Shown here: one piece after another, positions 9,467 to 16,954 of the stretch | Layout: every line of letters starts with the position of its first letter | Position numbering within the stretch: position 1 is the stretch's first letter | Source of the DNA: Betaproteobacteria bacterium | GTDB taxonomy: Bacteria; Pseudomonadota; Gammaproteobacteria; Burkholderiales; Casimicrobiaceae | Reading direction: 5' to 3' | DNA: 64,000 nt | NCBI GenBank assembly: GCA_016861105.1 | Contig: BOKS01000004.1 | Span: 186,001-250,000, forward strand | The notes under the pieces: generated by a model | The model's database searches: none | Seen by the model: only the letters and a program-made list of their open reading frames with translations | Told to the model about the DNA's origin: nothing | Position numbers and translations under genes: made by a program

Positions 9467-9913
9467 TTACCGTGCGGCTTCTCCCGCCCCGGCGCCGGGC
9501 AGGGCGTCGCCGAACCAGCGCCCCTGCACGTACGCGCCGGCGAACATGCCCGCCAGCGCGATGACGAGCGGCAGGTTGCCGCCGCCGGTGCCGGCGATCG
9601 CCGGACCGGGGCACACGCCGCACAACCCCCAGCCCACGCCGAAGACGGCGGCGCCGACGAGCGTGCGTGCGTTCATGGGCGCGGGGTGCTCGGCGAATGC
9701 GGGCGCGGCGAGCGGCTTGCGCAGCACGCGCCGGCCGAACTGGTAGGCGGCGAGCGCGACCCCGGTCGCCCCGCCGAGCACGAACAGCAGGCCGAAGTCC
9801 TCGTGGCGCAGGAACGACAGGATCACCTCCGGGTGCGTCATCGTCGCGAGCGACAGCCCGAACCCGAACAGCGTCCCCGACGCGAGCGCGATCGCGAAGG
9901 TGCGCGCGGCCAT
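9467..9913 (-). CDS. YeeE/YedE-family membrane protein, second of a pair (DUF6691-like)
   Basis: A 148-residue integral membrane protein with four or so hydrophobic segments. It contains GWGLCGVCPGPAIAGTG, the conserved cysteine-bearing loop of the YeeE/YedE family. Members of the family import thiosulfate or other reduced sulfur compounds, or move sulfur through membrane thiols. It lies two bases after the other half-size member. In many proteobacteria such half-size pairs together correspond to one full-length YeeE. The start is the ATG at 9913 just after the partner's stop. Confidence 0.8.
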   Translation of the reverse strand: MAARTFAIALASGTLFGFGLSLATMTHPEVILSFLRHEDFGLLFVLGGATGVALAAYQFGRRVLRKPLAAPAFAEHPAPMNARTLVGAAVFGVGWGLCGVCPGPAIAGTGGGNLPLVIALAGMFAGAYVQGRWFGDALPGAGAGEAAR

Positions 9914-9915
9914 CG

Positions 9916-10386
9916 TCACGCACCCCCGAGCGCGCGCACCGCGTGCGCGGTCAGCATCCCGGTGGCGAGGAACGCGAGGACGGCGAGCAGCGACTGCGGC
10001 TTCAGCAGCGCGAGCCCGCAGATCCCGTGGCCCGAAGTGCAGCCGTTCGCCAGCCGCGCGCCGAAGCCGGCGACGAAGCCGCCGAGCGCCAGCTGCCAGC
10101 CCGGCACGGCGGTGACGAAGCGCTCGCCGGCCAGCGCGACGAACAGCGCGCCGCCGAGGAGCATGCCGCCGGCGTAGACCAGCCGCCAGGCGCGGCTTCC
10201 GGTCAGCCGCGGCTGGCGGAAGTGCGGCAGCGACGACACGTACGACCACGTGCTGCTGAACACCGTGCTCGCGCCGCCGATCAGCCCGGTGACCAGGAAC
10301 AGGAGCGCCACCCCCACGCCGATGATCAGGCCGCCGGCGAGGTAGTGGGCGATGCCGAGGGGAAACAGCGAGTCGGGCAGGATCAT
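9916..10386 (-). CDS. YeeE/YedE-family membrane protein, first of a pair
   Basis: A 156-residue membrane protein with about five hydrophobic segments and the family motif ANGCTSGHGICGLALL carrying two conserved cysteines. It is the upstream half of a two-gene sulfur-compound transport unit with the gene at 9467-9913, separated by only two bases. Family knowledge: TsuA/PmpAB-type proteins pass thiosulfate or sulfide inward through conserved cysteines. The next gene upstream on the same strand starts at 10761 and is unrelated. Confidence 0.82.
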   Translation of the reverse strand: MILPDSLFPLGIAHYLAGGLIIGVGVALLFLVTGLIGGASTVFSSTWSYVSSLPHFRQPRLTGSRAWRLVYAGGMLLGGALFVALAGERFVTAVPGWQLALGGFVAGFGARLANGCTSGHGICGLALLKPQSLLAVLAFLATGMLTAHAVRALGGA

Positions 10387-10461
10387 GACGGCGCTCCGCG
10401 CGGGGAGAACGGGGAACGCCGAGCATAGCGCCGCGCGGCCGCGGCGCGCCGGGACGGCGGG

Positions 10462-10761
10462 TCAGCGCGGCGCGCCCGCCGCGTAGAGATCGTGCGTGTC
10501 CGGGTGGCGCCGCATGTAGCCGGCGACGTACGCGCACGCCGGCTCGACGCGCAGGCCATGCGCGCGCGCGTGGTCGAGCGCCGCCCGCACCAGGGCGCCG
10601 GCGATGCCGCGGCCTTCGAGGCGCGGCGGCACCTCGGTGTGCACGAGCCGCATCACGCCGCCGTGCATGCGGTAGTCCGCGCGCGCGAGGTCGCCGTCGA
10701 TCACGGCCTCGAAGCGCTGCGCCTGCGGATTGTGGCGGACGTCGGGCGCGGGAGCGGGCAT
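10462..10761 (-). CDS. Small GNAT-like N-acetyltransferase (YidJ/NATD1 type)
   Basis: A 99-residue protein with the compact GNAT fold of the Gcn5-related N-acetyltransferase (Gly-Asn-x-Ala) group seen in bacterial YidJ and human NATD1. The acetyl-CoA loop is visible as PPRLEGRGIAGALVRAALDHAR, followed by AHGLRVEPACAYVAGYMRRH. The substrate is unknown for the group. It stands alone between the sulfur-transport pair and a small membrane protein. Confidence 0.83.
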   Translation of the reverse strand: MPAPAPDVRHNPQAQRFEAVIDGDLARADYRMHGGVMRLVHTEVPPRLEGRGIAGALVRAALDHARAHGLRVEPACAYVAGYMRRHPDTHDLYAAGAPR

Positions 10762-10807
10762 CGTTCGACGGCGAATGGTGGCGGGGAGCCTACGAACGAC
10801 CGATACC

Positions 10808-11074
10808 TCAGCGGCGCTGCGCCGTCAATCGCACCGGCGCCGGCGCACGCCGCCACGCCTGCTGCCACGCGGCCCAGCTTGCGGGCGCCTCGCTGCGCAG
10901 CCCCGCCGCGGACAGCAGGAGCCCCGCCGCGCTTCCGGCGAAGACGAAGGCCCCGAGCGCCTGCACGAACCCGAAGGGCGTCAGCAGCGCGACCACGATG
11001 CCGAGCGGCAGCGTGAGCGCGAACAGCCGCAGGCCGAAGGAGAACCAGGTCGCCGCGGCGCGCTCGCGCGACAT
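10808..11074 (-). CDS. Small hydrophobic membrane protein, unknown function
   Basis: An 88-residue protein not recognised as a family. Two hydrophobic stretches (about residues 9-32 and 36-57, rich in Leu/Ala/Phe) suggest two membrane spans, followed by a basic, Trp-containing tail. It begins two bases after the glycine-zipper lipoprotein stop on the same strand, so the two are probably one transcript. Confidence 0.6.
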   Translation of the reverse strand: MSRERAAATWFSFGLRLFALTLPLGIVVALLTPFGFVQALGAFVFAGSAAGLLLSAAGLRSEAPASWAAWQQAWRRAPAPVRLTAQRR

Positions 11075-11076
11075 GG

Positions 11077-11514
11077 TCAGATCCGGTAGACGCGGTCGCC
11101 GACGACGCGCACGCGGTCGCCGACGCGCAGCTGCCCCTCGCCGACCTCGCGCATCGCGAGCGTGCCGCCGCCGTCCAGGCGCACGACGACGCGGTAGTCC
11201 TCGTTGCCGCGCGAGCGCTCCATCTCGTTGCCGACGTACGCGCCGCCGAGCGCGCCGGCGATGGTCGCGGCGGTGTTGCCGCTGCCGCTGCCGATCTGGT
11301 GGCCGAGGATGCCTCCGGCCACGCCGCCCAGCACCGCGCCCAGCCCGGTGGGGCGGCCGTCGCGCGTCATCTGGATCGATTCGACGACGCCGTACTCGAC
11401 GCGCTGCGGCGCGGCCGCGTAGGTGTCGTAGCCGCGGTAATAGGCCGGGTCCGCCGCGCAGGCGGCGAGGAGCGCGCACGCCGGAGCGAGCGCGAGGAGG
11501 GCGAGTGTGCGCAT
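11077..11514 (-). CDS. Outer-membrane lipoprotein with glycine-zipper domain (SlyB/17-kDa antigen type)
   Basis: A 145-residue lipoprotein. The signal peptide ends in the lipobox LLAAC (Cys about 19). After a tyrosine-rich linker, residues about 57-95 form a glycine zipper, GLGAVLGGVAGGILGHQIG then NTAATIAGALGGAYVGNEME, which in this family inserts in or packs against the outer membrane. A short beta-strand-rich tail (RVVVRLDGGGTLAMREV) completes the usual SlyB layout. It is probably a stress-responsive envelope lipoprotein. It is transcribed together with the small membrane gene after it. Confidence 0.85.
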   Translation of the reverse strand: MRTLALLALAPACALLAACAADPAYYRGYDTYAAAPQRVEYGVVESIQMTRDGRPTGLGAVLGGVAGGILGHQIGSGSGNTAATIAGALGGAYVGNEMERSRGNEDYRVVVRLDGGGTLAMREVGEGQLRVGDRVRVVGDRVYRI

Positions 11515-11777
11515 GGGAGTCGTCGCTGGATGCGGTAGGTGCAGGGTGAGGCGCGGACGCGCGGCGGCGTCGTTCGACGATCGGGCGCCGGCAGCACCGA
11601 GGGGGTGTGCCCCGGCGTCGCGGCCCGTCGAAGGAGCCGCCGCGCGTACCGCATGGAGCCCGACGATACGCACGGCGCTGCGATCGCGCAGTCGGGCAGG
11701 GCCGCGGCGTGCTGTGGTGTAGCGTCCTACCGGGCGGGAGAAACCGCGCGGGCCGATCCCGCGCGGCCGCTGCGCGC

Positions 11778-12092
11778 CTACCGCCGGAACTCGTCGTCGG
11801 CGCGGTCCCAGGCCTCGTTGCGCTCGGCGAACGCATCGCGGCGCGACGCGGCCCAGCGCCGGTAGCCCTTCGGGAAGCGGGCGGCGAGCACCATGCGCAC
11901 GATCACGCCGAGCACGAACGCGGCGATCGCGCCCAGCACGATCCACGGCGCCCAGCCGTCGCCGGGCCACGGCGCGGCGAGGGCCGCCGGCGCCACGCAG
12001 CCGACGAGTGCCGCGGGCAGCAGCACGGCCGCCCTGATCCGCGAGCGGTACGCGGGGCGTCCACGTGGGCGGGGCGGCACAGCATGTCTCAT
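11778..12092 (-). CDS. Small membrane protein, unknown function
   Basis: A 104-residue protein with two hydrophobic segments (about residues 21-41 and 50-73) and a charged tail with KGYRRWAASRRDAFAERNEA. No family is recognised. The ATG at 12092 overlaps the stop of the upstream gene (ATGA), so the two are translationally coupled and probably work together in the membrane. Confidence 0.55.
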   Translation of the reverse strand: MRHAVPPRPRGRPAYRSRIRAAVLLPAALVGCVAPAALAAPWPGDGWAPWIVLGAIAAFVLGVIVRMVLAARFPKGYRRWAASRRDAFAERNEAWDRADDEFRR

Positions 12093-12388
12093 TCGCGGAG
12101 GCGGGCGTCGTGGCGCCCGCGCGCACGGCTGGGCGCCAATGCGCCGGGCCCGCCGGAGCGCGCGGCGTGGCCGGCGGGACCGTCGCTGCGCGAGCGCTGC
12201 CGCTGCTGCGGCGGCGGCGTGAAGAAGGCTTCGCGCAGGAGGATCGCGACGATGACGGCGACCGCCGCGACGAACAGCGCATAGAGGGTCCACGCGGACA
12301 CGGCGCCTCCGCCCGCCGAGGCGGTCGCGGGCAACGCGCTCGCCGCGGCGAGCGCGATCCGCGGGAATCGGGGGCTGGGGGTCGACAT
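12089..12388 (-). CDS. Small single-span membrane protein, unknown function
   Basis: A 99-residue protein. It starts with a signal-like segment (about 8-30), followed by one strong hydrophobic helix (WTLYALFVAAVAVIVAILL, about 32-50) and a basic, Gln/Arg-rich cytoplasmic tail. No family is recognised. It is coupled by an ATGA overlap to the membrane gene after it. Confidence 0.5.
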   Translation of the reverse strand: MSTPSPRFPRIALAAASALPATASAGGGAVSAWTLYALFVAAVAVIVAILLREAFFTPPPQQRQRSRSDGPAGHAARSGGPGALAPSRARGRHDARLRE

Positions 12389-12473
12389 GGCGCGGTCCGG
12401 GGTTGACGGGCGTGAATCGTCCGTCGAGGTTACGCCGAGGCGGCTGCGCCTGCCATCGGCCGGCGGCGCACTG

Positions 12474-12507
12474 GTGCGTCGCCCGCGTTCCCACGCGGGC
12501 GACGCAC
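12474..12507 (-). terminator. Strong hairpin right after a stop codon
   Basis: GTGCGTCGCCCGCGT and its exact complement ACGCGGGCGACGCAC form a perfect 15-bp stem with a TCCC loop. It begins two bases after the stop codon of the minus-strand gene 12510-12719, as expected for a terminator. No U-tract follows, so it may need help to terminate or may protect the RNA 3' end. Confidence 0.65.
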
Positions 12508-12509
12508 GT

Positions 12510-12719
12510 TCAGCGGGCGAGGAACGCGTGCGCCGCGGCGAGGCACGCCTGTCGCGGATCTGCCGCGAGGCCGTTGCACGGCCCGGACGGCACCGCGCTG
12601 ACGACGACGGCCGGTCGCGGCTGGGCGCTCGGCCGCGTCGCCACGAGGCCGAGTGCGATCACGACGAGCGCGACGACGAGGCCGTCGCGCACGGCAGCCG
12701 CGGAGCGTCTCCCGCCCAT
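12510..12719 (-). CDS. Small exported or membrane-anchored protein, unknown function
   Basis: A 69-residue protein with one hydrophobic helix (VRDGLVVALVVIALGLVATR, about 10-29) and a short outer part containing two cysteines (PCNGL and QACLAA). No family is recognised. It lies four bases after the CsbD gene on the same strand and is followed at once by a strong hairpin, so the two form a short operon. Confidence 0.55.
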   Translation of the reverse strand: MGGRRSAAAVRDGLVVALVVIALGLVATRPSAQPRPAVVVSAVPSGPCNGLAADPRQACLAAAHAFLAR

Positions 12720-12723
12720 GGCA

Positions 12724-12960
12724 TCAGATCCGGGAGCCGGGCCGCTCGTTCACGGTCCAGTCCTGGTAGCGCGTGCCGAACTTGTCGATCTGCGCTTCCG
12801 CCTCGTCCTTGCCGATGCCGTAGGCTTCCTGCAGGCGGCCGGACAGCTGGTCGCGGCGGCCGGCGATGCGATCGATGTCGTCGTCGGTGAGCTCGCCCCA
12901 TTGCTCCTTGACCTTGCCCTTCAGCTGCTTCCAGTTGCCTTCGATGCGATCCCAGTTCAT
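12724..12960 (-). CDS. CsbD-family stress protein
   Basis: A 78-residue protein of the CsbD family. The N-terminal MNWDRIEGNWKQLKGKVKEQ and WGELTDDDIDRIAGRRDQL are diagnostic. Members are small, hydrophilic, helical proteins induced by general stress; the biochemical role is unknown. A good ribosome site (AAGGAGA) precedes the ATG. The gene heads a two-gene operon with a tiny membrane protein. Confidence 0.93.
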   Translation of the reverse strand: MNWDRIEGNWKQLKGKVKEQWGELTDDDIDRIAGRRDQLSGRLQEAYGIGKDEAEAQIDKFGTRYQDWTVNERPGSRI

Positions 12961-13192
12961 GCGCAGGGTCTCCTTGGGTGGGGGCGCGGGTGCGCCTGGA
13001 CCCACGGCGGTTGCGAAGCGCGTGCCAGCCGGCGATGCGCGTCGAATCAGCGACCTGGCGCGCACGCCGCCCGCTGCCCGCGCGCATTGCGGCGGCGTGC
13101 CGCGGCGGCGGTTACGACGCCGTCGGACGGCGCCGGACGGCCGCGCGTGCGCGGCGCCGGCAGGACTTCCCCGCAGCGCGGGCGCTGCGCCG

Positions 13193-14002
13193 CTACGCGG
13201 CGAAGCGATAGGCGTCCATCGCGAGCGCCGCGCCCTCGATGCCGGCGTGCACGCGCGCGCCGGCCGCGCCCTCACCGCCTGCGCCCCACGCGACGAGCAC
13301 CGGGAGGAAGTGCTCGTCGGTGGGATGCGCGCGCGCTGCGTCCGGCGCGCGCTCGCGCCAGTGCGCGAGCGCCTCGGCGTCGTTCGCCGCGAGCGCTTCC
13401 GCGAGCCAGGTCGCGAAGCGGGCCACGTACGGCAGCGGCGCGGGGTCGCGCCGGTGCGCCATCCAGTCGCGCAGGTTGTGCGTCACGTGGCCGGACCCGA
13501 CGACGAGCACGCCGCGCGCCGCGAGCGGCGCGATCGCGCGCCCGAGCGCGACGTGGTGCGCGGCGCCGCGCGCCGGCTGGATCGACAGCTGGACGACGGG
13601 GACGTCGGCCCGCGGAAACATGTGCAGCAGCGGCACCCACGCGCCGTGGTCCAGCCCCCGGCATCCGTCGATGCCCGCCGCGATGCCGGCGTCCCGCAGC
13701 AGTGCGGCCGCCTCCGCCGCGACGTCGGGCGCGCCTGGCGCCGGGTAGCGCAGCGCGTAGAGCGCGTCGGGGAAGCCGCCGAAGTCGTGGATCGTCTTCG
13801 GTGCGGCGGCCCCGGTCAGCATCGGCACCTCGGTCTCCCAGTGCGCGGAAGCCACGAGGATGGCGCGCGGGCGGCCGGCCTCGCGCCCGAGCGCCGCCCA
13901 CGCCGCGCCGGCCGGCCCCGGCTCGACCGCGGCCATCGGCGAGCCGTGGGAGACGAACACCGCGGGCAGCCGCGGCGGCGCACCAGTCGCGCGGGTCGCC
14001 AT
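13193..14002 (-). CDS. Extradiol ring-cleavage dioxygenase, 4,5-DOPA dioxygenase (YgiD/LigB-like) type
   Basis: A 269-residue protein of the class III extradiol dioxygenase (LigB) superfamily. The metal-site histidines are seen in FVSHGSPM, ASAHWET and GSGHVTHNLRDW. Bacterial members such as YgiD open the ring of L-DOPA-like catechols with a zinc or iron centre. The ATG overlaps the stop of the GST gene (ATGA), so it is the second gene of a coupled GST-dioxygenase operon controlled by the divergent LysR regulator. The aromatic substrate is unknown. Confidence 0.87.
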   Translation of the reverse strand: MATRATGAPPRLPAVFVSHGSPMAAVEPGPAGAAWAALGREAGRPRAILVASAHWETEVPMLTGAAAPKTIHDFGGFPDALYALRYPAPGAPDVAAEAAALLRDAGIAAGIDGCRGLDHGAWVPLLHMFPRADVPVVQLSIQPARGAAHHVALGRAIAPLAARGVLVVGSGHVTHNLRDWMAHRRDPAPLPYVARFATWLAEALAANDAEALAHWRERAPDAARAHPTDEHFLPVLVAWGAGGEGAAGARVHAGIEGAALAMDAYRFAA

Positions 14003-14610
14003 CACTTCGCCGGCGACGACTCGGCCGCCTTCGCCGCCTGCACCGCCGGACGCTGCGCCACGCGCGCCAGGTACTCGGCCAGGCGCGGCCACGGCGCGAT
14101 GTCGACCTTCAGGAACTTCGTCCAGTTGAGCACGGTGTAGAGGTAGGCGTCGGCGACCGTGAACGTCTCGCCGGCGACGTAGGCGTGCCGTGCCAGGGCC
14201 TCGTCGACCAGCGCGAAGCGCCTGCCCAGCGCGGCGATCGCCTTCTCGCGCGTCGCCGCCGGCGTGTCGGGATACCACAGCGGGCCGAAGCCCTTGTGGA
14301 TCTCCGTGGCGATGAAGTTCAGCCACTCCATCACGCGGTAGCGCTCCAGCGTGCCCAGCGGCGGCGCGAGCGTGCCGGGCTTGCGGTCGGCGAGGTACTG
14401 CAGGATGACCGCCACCTCGGCGAGGCGCGTGCCGTCGTCGAGTTCGAGCAGCGGCACGTACCCCTTGGGGTTGACCGCGTAGTAGTCGGTGCCGTCGGCG
14501 AGCGTGTGCGAGCGCAGGTCCACCTTGACGGCCTGCACGGGCAGGCCGAGTTCGTGGACCACGATGTGCGGGGCGAAGGAGCACGCGCCGGGCGCGAAGT
14601 AAAGCTTCAT
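14002..14610 (-). CDS. Glutathione S-transferase, beta class (GstA-like)
   Basis: A 202-residue cytoplasmic GST. The N-terminal thioredoxin-like domain starts MKLYFAPGACSFAPHIVVHE with the beta-class cysteine at position 10. The glutathione-binding loop NPKGYVPLLEL and the DGTRLAEVAVILQYL motif follow. The C-terminal helical domain contains TVADAYLYTVLNWTKF. It would conjugate or reduce electrophiles. It is the first gene of an operon with the dioxygenase and is divergent from a LysR regulator. Confidence 0.92.
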   Translation of the reverse strand: MKLYFAPGACSFAPHIVVHELGLPVQAVKVDLRSHTLADGTDYYAVNPKGYVPLLELDDGTRLAEVAVILQYLADRKPGTLAPPLGTLERYRVMEWLNFIATEIHKGFGPLWYPDTPAATREKAIAALGRRFALVDEALARHAYVAGETFTVADAYLYTVLNWTKFLKVDIAPWPRLAEYLARVAQRPAVQAAKAAESSPAK

Positions 14611-14758
14611 GGAAGTCCTCGGGGAAAGACGGCCGCGGGGGCCACGGACGAGAGAATGGACGTTGATGAATTAAACATAAAGAGCTGTCGATGGCATACA
14701 TCATTGCATGACATGGAATAATCACCGACTGCCCCGCCGCTACCTGCCCGCGCCGCCG
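14611..14758. promoter_or_regulatory. Divergent promoter region of gst and lysR
   Basis: This 148-base gap between the two divergent starts holds the most AT-rich patch of the area (about 14664-14726), which stands out in a genome this rich in GC. LysR regulators bind T-N11-A type dyads in such gaps. Several partly symmetric ATG/CAT elements are seen around 14690-14714, but I cannot single out one operator. Confidence 0.5.
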
Positions 14759-15766
14759 ATGATCGACCGCTTCGCCGCCCTCTCCGCCTTCGTCAAGGTC
14801 GTCGAGCTCGGCAGCTTCGTGAAGGCCGCCGCGCGCCTGTCGATGTCGACGTCGGCCGTGTCGCGGCAGGTGGCGGATCTCGAGGCGCACCTCGGGGTGC
14901 GGCTGCTCAACCGCACGACGCGCACGCTGTCGCTGACCGGGAGCGGGCAGGCCTTCCTCGAGCGCGCCGTGCAGCTCCTCGCCGACCTCGAGGAGGCCGA
15001 AGCGGCCGTCGCCGCCGCCGCGCTCGTCCCGCGCGGCACGTTGCGCCTGACGGCGCCGATCACCTTCGGCGAGCGCTACCTCGCGCCGGCGATCGCCGCC
15101 TTCGTCGCGCGCCACGACGAGGTGCGCTTCGACGTCGAGCTGTCCGACCGCATCGTCGACATCGTCGACGAGGGCTTCGACCTCGCGGTGCGCATCGGCT
15201 CGCCGGGGAGCCAGGCGCTGATCGCGCGGCGCATCGGCACGGCGCAGCTCGTCTGCTGCGCGTCCCCGGCGTACGTCGCGCGCCACGGCGCGCCCGCGGT
15301 CCCCGCCGACCTCGCAGGGCACCGCTGCCTCACCTACGCCTACCTGCCGGTGCGCGAGGCCTGGCGCTTCCGCGACGCGCAGGGGCACGAGCAGACGGTG
15401 CGCGTCGGCGGCGCGGTGCACGCGAACAACGGGCGTCTGCTGGCGGCGCTGGCCGTCGAGGGGACGGGCATCGCGCTGGAGCCGGACTTCATCGTCGGCG
15501 ACGACCTGCGCGCCGGCCGGCTGCGCTCGCTGCTCGCCGGCCACATGCCGGCGGCCTCGCCGATCTACGCCGCGTACCCGAGCCGGCGGCACCTGTCGGC
15601 CAAGGTCCGCGCGTTCGTCGACTTCCTCGCCGCGCGCTTCGAGCACGACGCGCCGTGGCGGATCGACCCGGCCGACTACGCGCCGAAGGCCGCGCCAGCG
15701 CGGCGCGGCGGCCGCGGGCGTCCCGCGCAGTCCGCGCGCGCCGCGAGGTTGCGCAGAGATTGCTAG
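14759..15766 (+). CDS. LysR-family transcriptional regulator
   Basis: A 335-residue LysR-type regulator. The winged helix-turn-helix is at residues about 1-60 (AALSAFVKVVELGSFVKAAA, SAVSRQVADLEAHLGVRLLN) and the periplasmic-binding-like effector domain at about 90-295. A basic C-terminal tail of about 25 residues is unusual but clean. The ATG at 14759 gives the usual family start (MIDRFAALSAF); the ATG at 14708 would add 17 residues. It is divergent from the GST-dioxygenase operon and is likely its regulator. Its TAG stop interlocks with the stop of the convergent gene in a shared CTAG. Confidence 0.92.
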   Translation: MIDRFAALSAFVKVVELGSFVKAAARLSMSTSAVSRQVADLEAHLGVRLLNRTTRTLSLTGSGQAFLERAVQLLADLEEAEAAVAAAALVPRGTLRLTAPITFGERYLAPAIAAFVARHDEVRFDVELSDRIVDIVDEGFDLAVRIGSPGSQALIARRIGTAQLVCCASPAYVARHGAPAVPADLAGHRCLTYAYLPVREAWRFRDAQGHEQTVRVGGAVHANNGRLLAALAVEGTGIALEPDFIVGDDLRAGRLRSLLAGHMPAASPIYAAYPSRRHLSAKVRAFVDFLAARFEHDAPWRIDPADYAPKAAPARRGGRGRPAQSARAARLRRDC

Positions 15767-16185
15767 GGCAGCTGGATCTTGCCGCCGCCGGGCAGACCGC
15801 CGCCGGGCAGCCCGCCGAGCGCGCCGCCGCCTCCGGTGAGTGCGCTCGCCGCGCCCGCCGGCGGCACGATCAGCGACGACGACGCCTGACGGCGCATCTC
15901 CTGCAGCTCGCGCAACGTCTGCTCGACGCCCACCTTCGCCGCGTCGCCGTAGCGGGCGACCGCGTCGGCGAGCGAGGTCGCCTCGATCTCGAAGCTGATC
16001 GGCAGCGGGCCCATGTTCGTCATCAGCTGCGCTTCGCCGATGTAGAGCGTGGCGCGGGTCGCGTCGGGCGAGCCGTCCGTCCGGACCGGCTGCATCACCC
16101 GCAGCGTGCCGAGCTTGCGGTCGGTGTAGATCTCCTCGCGGTACAGCTCGCGCGGATCCATCGTGGGTTCGCGGGGGTCGGCCAT
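15763..16185 (-). CDS. Conserved hypothetical cytoplasmic protein
   Basis: A 140-residue soluble protein with no signal peptide or membrane helix. The start MDPRELYREEIYTDRKLGTL (from residue 9) and the central GEAQLMTNMGPLPISFEIEA region look like a conserved family that I remember only as hypothetical in betaproteobacteria. The C-terminus is a Gly/Pro/Leu-rich tail. ATG 16161 is an alternative start. It is convergent with lysR and shares the CTAG stop overlap. Confidence 0.65.
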   Translation of the reverse strand: MADPREPTMDPRELYREEIYTDRKLGTLRVMQPVRTDGSPDATRATLYIGEAQLMTNMGPLPISFEIEATSLADAVARYGDAAKVGVEQTLRELQEMRRQASSSLIVPPAGAASALTGGGGALGGLPGGGLPGGGKIQLP

Positions 16186-16294
16186 GGCGTCGTGGGCAGG
16201 TGGCGGTGCGATCGCGTCATTGTACGGGCTGGCGCGCGCCGCCGCGTCCGGCGCTTGCGCCGCGCCGCCGCCCGGGGGCGCCCGTGCGGGCGCG

Positions 16295-16888
16295 TCAGGC
16301 CAGCGCCCGCACCTTCCAGTGGCGCAGCAGCAGGAAGCCGCCGACCATGCCGCCGAGGTGCGCGAAGTGCGCGATGCCCGACGACGACGCCGTGAAGCCG
16401 AGCGTCAGCTCGATCAGGGCATAGATCGTCACGAAGACGCGCGCGCGCATCGGGATCGGCGGGAACAGCAGCATGACGCGCCGGTGCGGGAACAGCATCG
16501 CGTAGCCGAGCAGCAGCCCGAAGACGCCGCCCGAGGCGCCCACGGTGGGCACGAAGGTCCCGCTCAGCCCCAGCACCAGCAGTTGCGTGAGCGCTGCCGC
16601 GACGACGCACGCGAACCAGTAGACGACGAAGCGCCGCGTGCCGAACGCGCGCTCGAGCTCGCTGCCGAACATGTACAGCCCGAACATGTTGAACGCGAGG
16701 TGCATCACGCTGCCGTGCAGGAACGCGTAGGTGAGGAGCTGCCACGGCGCGAAGCCGGCGTCCGGCACGAGCATCCACTGCCCGCCCAGCGGCCACAGGG
16801 CGAGCGAGAGCGTCAGCGACGGCACGAGCCCCTGCAGCAGGAACGCGGCGACGGTGGCGGTGAGCAGTGCGGCGGTGGCGGGCGGCAT
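16295..16888 (-). CDS. Rhomboid-family intramembrane serine protease
   Basis: A 197-residue polytopic membrane protease with six transmembrane helices. The catalytic serine is Ser119 in TVGASGGVFG and the histidine is His177 in HFAHLGGMVGG. The conserved LHGSVMHLAFNMFGLYMFG segment in helix 2 carries the oxyanion His/Asn. These enzymes cut single-span membrane proteins. The length is typical of the short bacterial form without extra cytoplasmic domains. No target gene is evident nearby. Confidence 0.92.
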   Translation of the reverse strand: MPPATAALLTATVAAFLLQGLVPSLTLSLALWPLGGQWMLVPDAGFAPWQLLTYAFLHGSVMHLAFNMFGLYMFGSELERAFGTRRFVVYWFACVVAAALTQLLVLGLSGTFVPTVGASGGVFGLLLGYAMLFPHRRVMLLFPPIPMRARVFVTIYALIELTLGFTASSSGIAHFAHLGGMVGGFLLLRHWKVRALA

Positions 16889-16954
16889 GTCCTGTCAGAC
16901 CGGAGCGGCACGGACGCGTTCGCGTCCGGCGGCGCGAGGCGGGCCCCGAGCCTC

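Noticed and set aside
12403-12416. TTGACGGGCGTGAA as another FNR-type site
   Set aside because: The right half is TGAA and not TCAA, so the palindrome is broken.
12403-14721. 772-codon plus-strand frame across CsbD, the dioxygenase and GST
   Set aside because: Composition-driven open frame, Arg-rich, opposite three well recognised genes.
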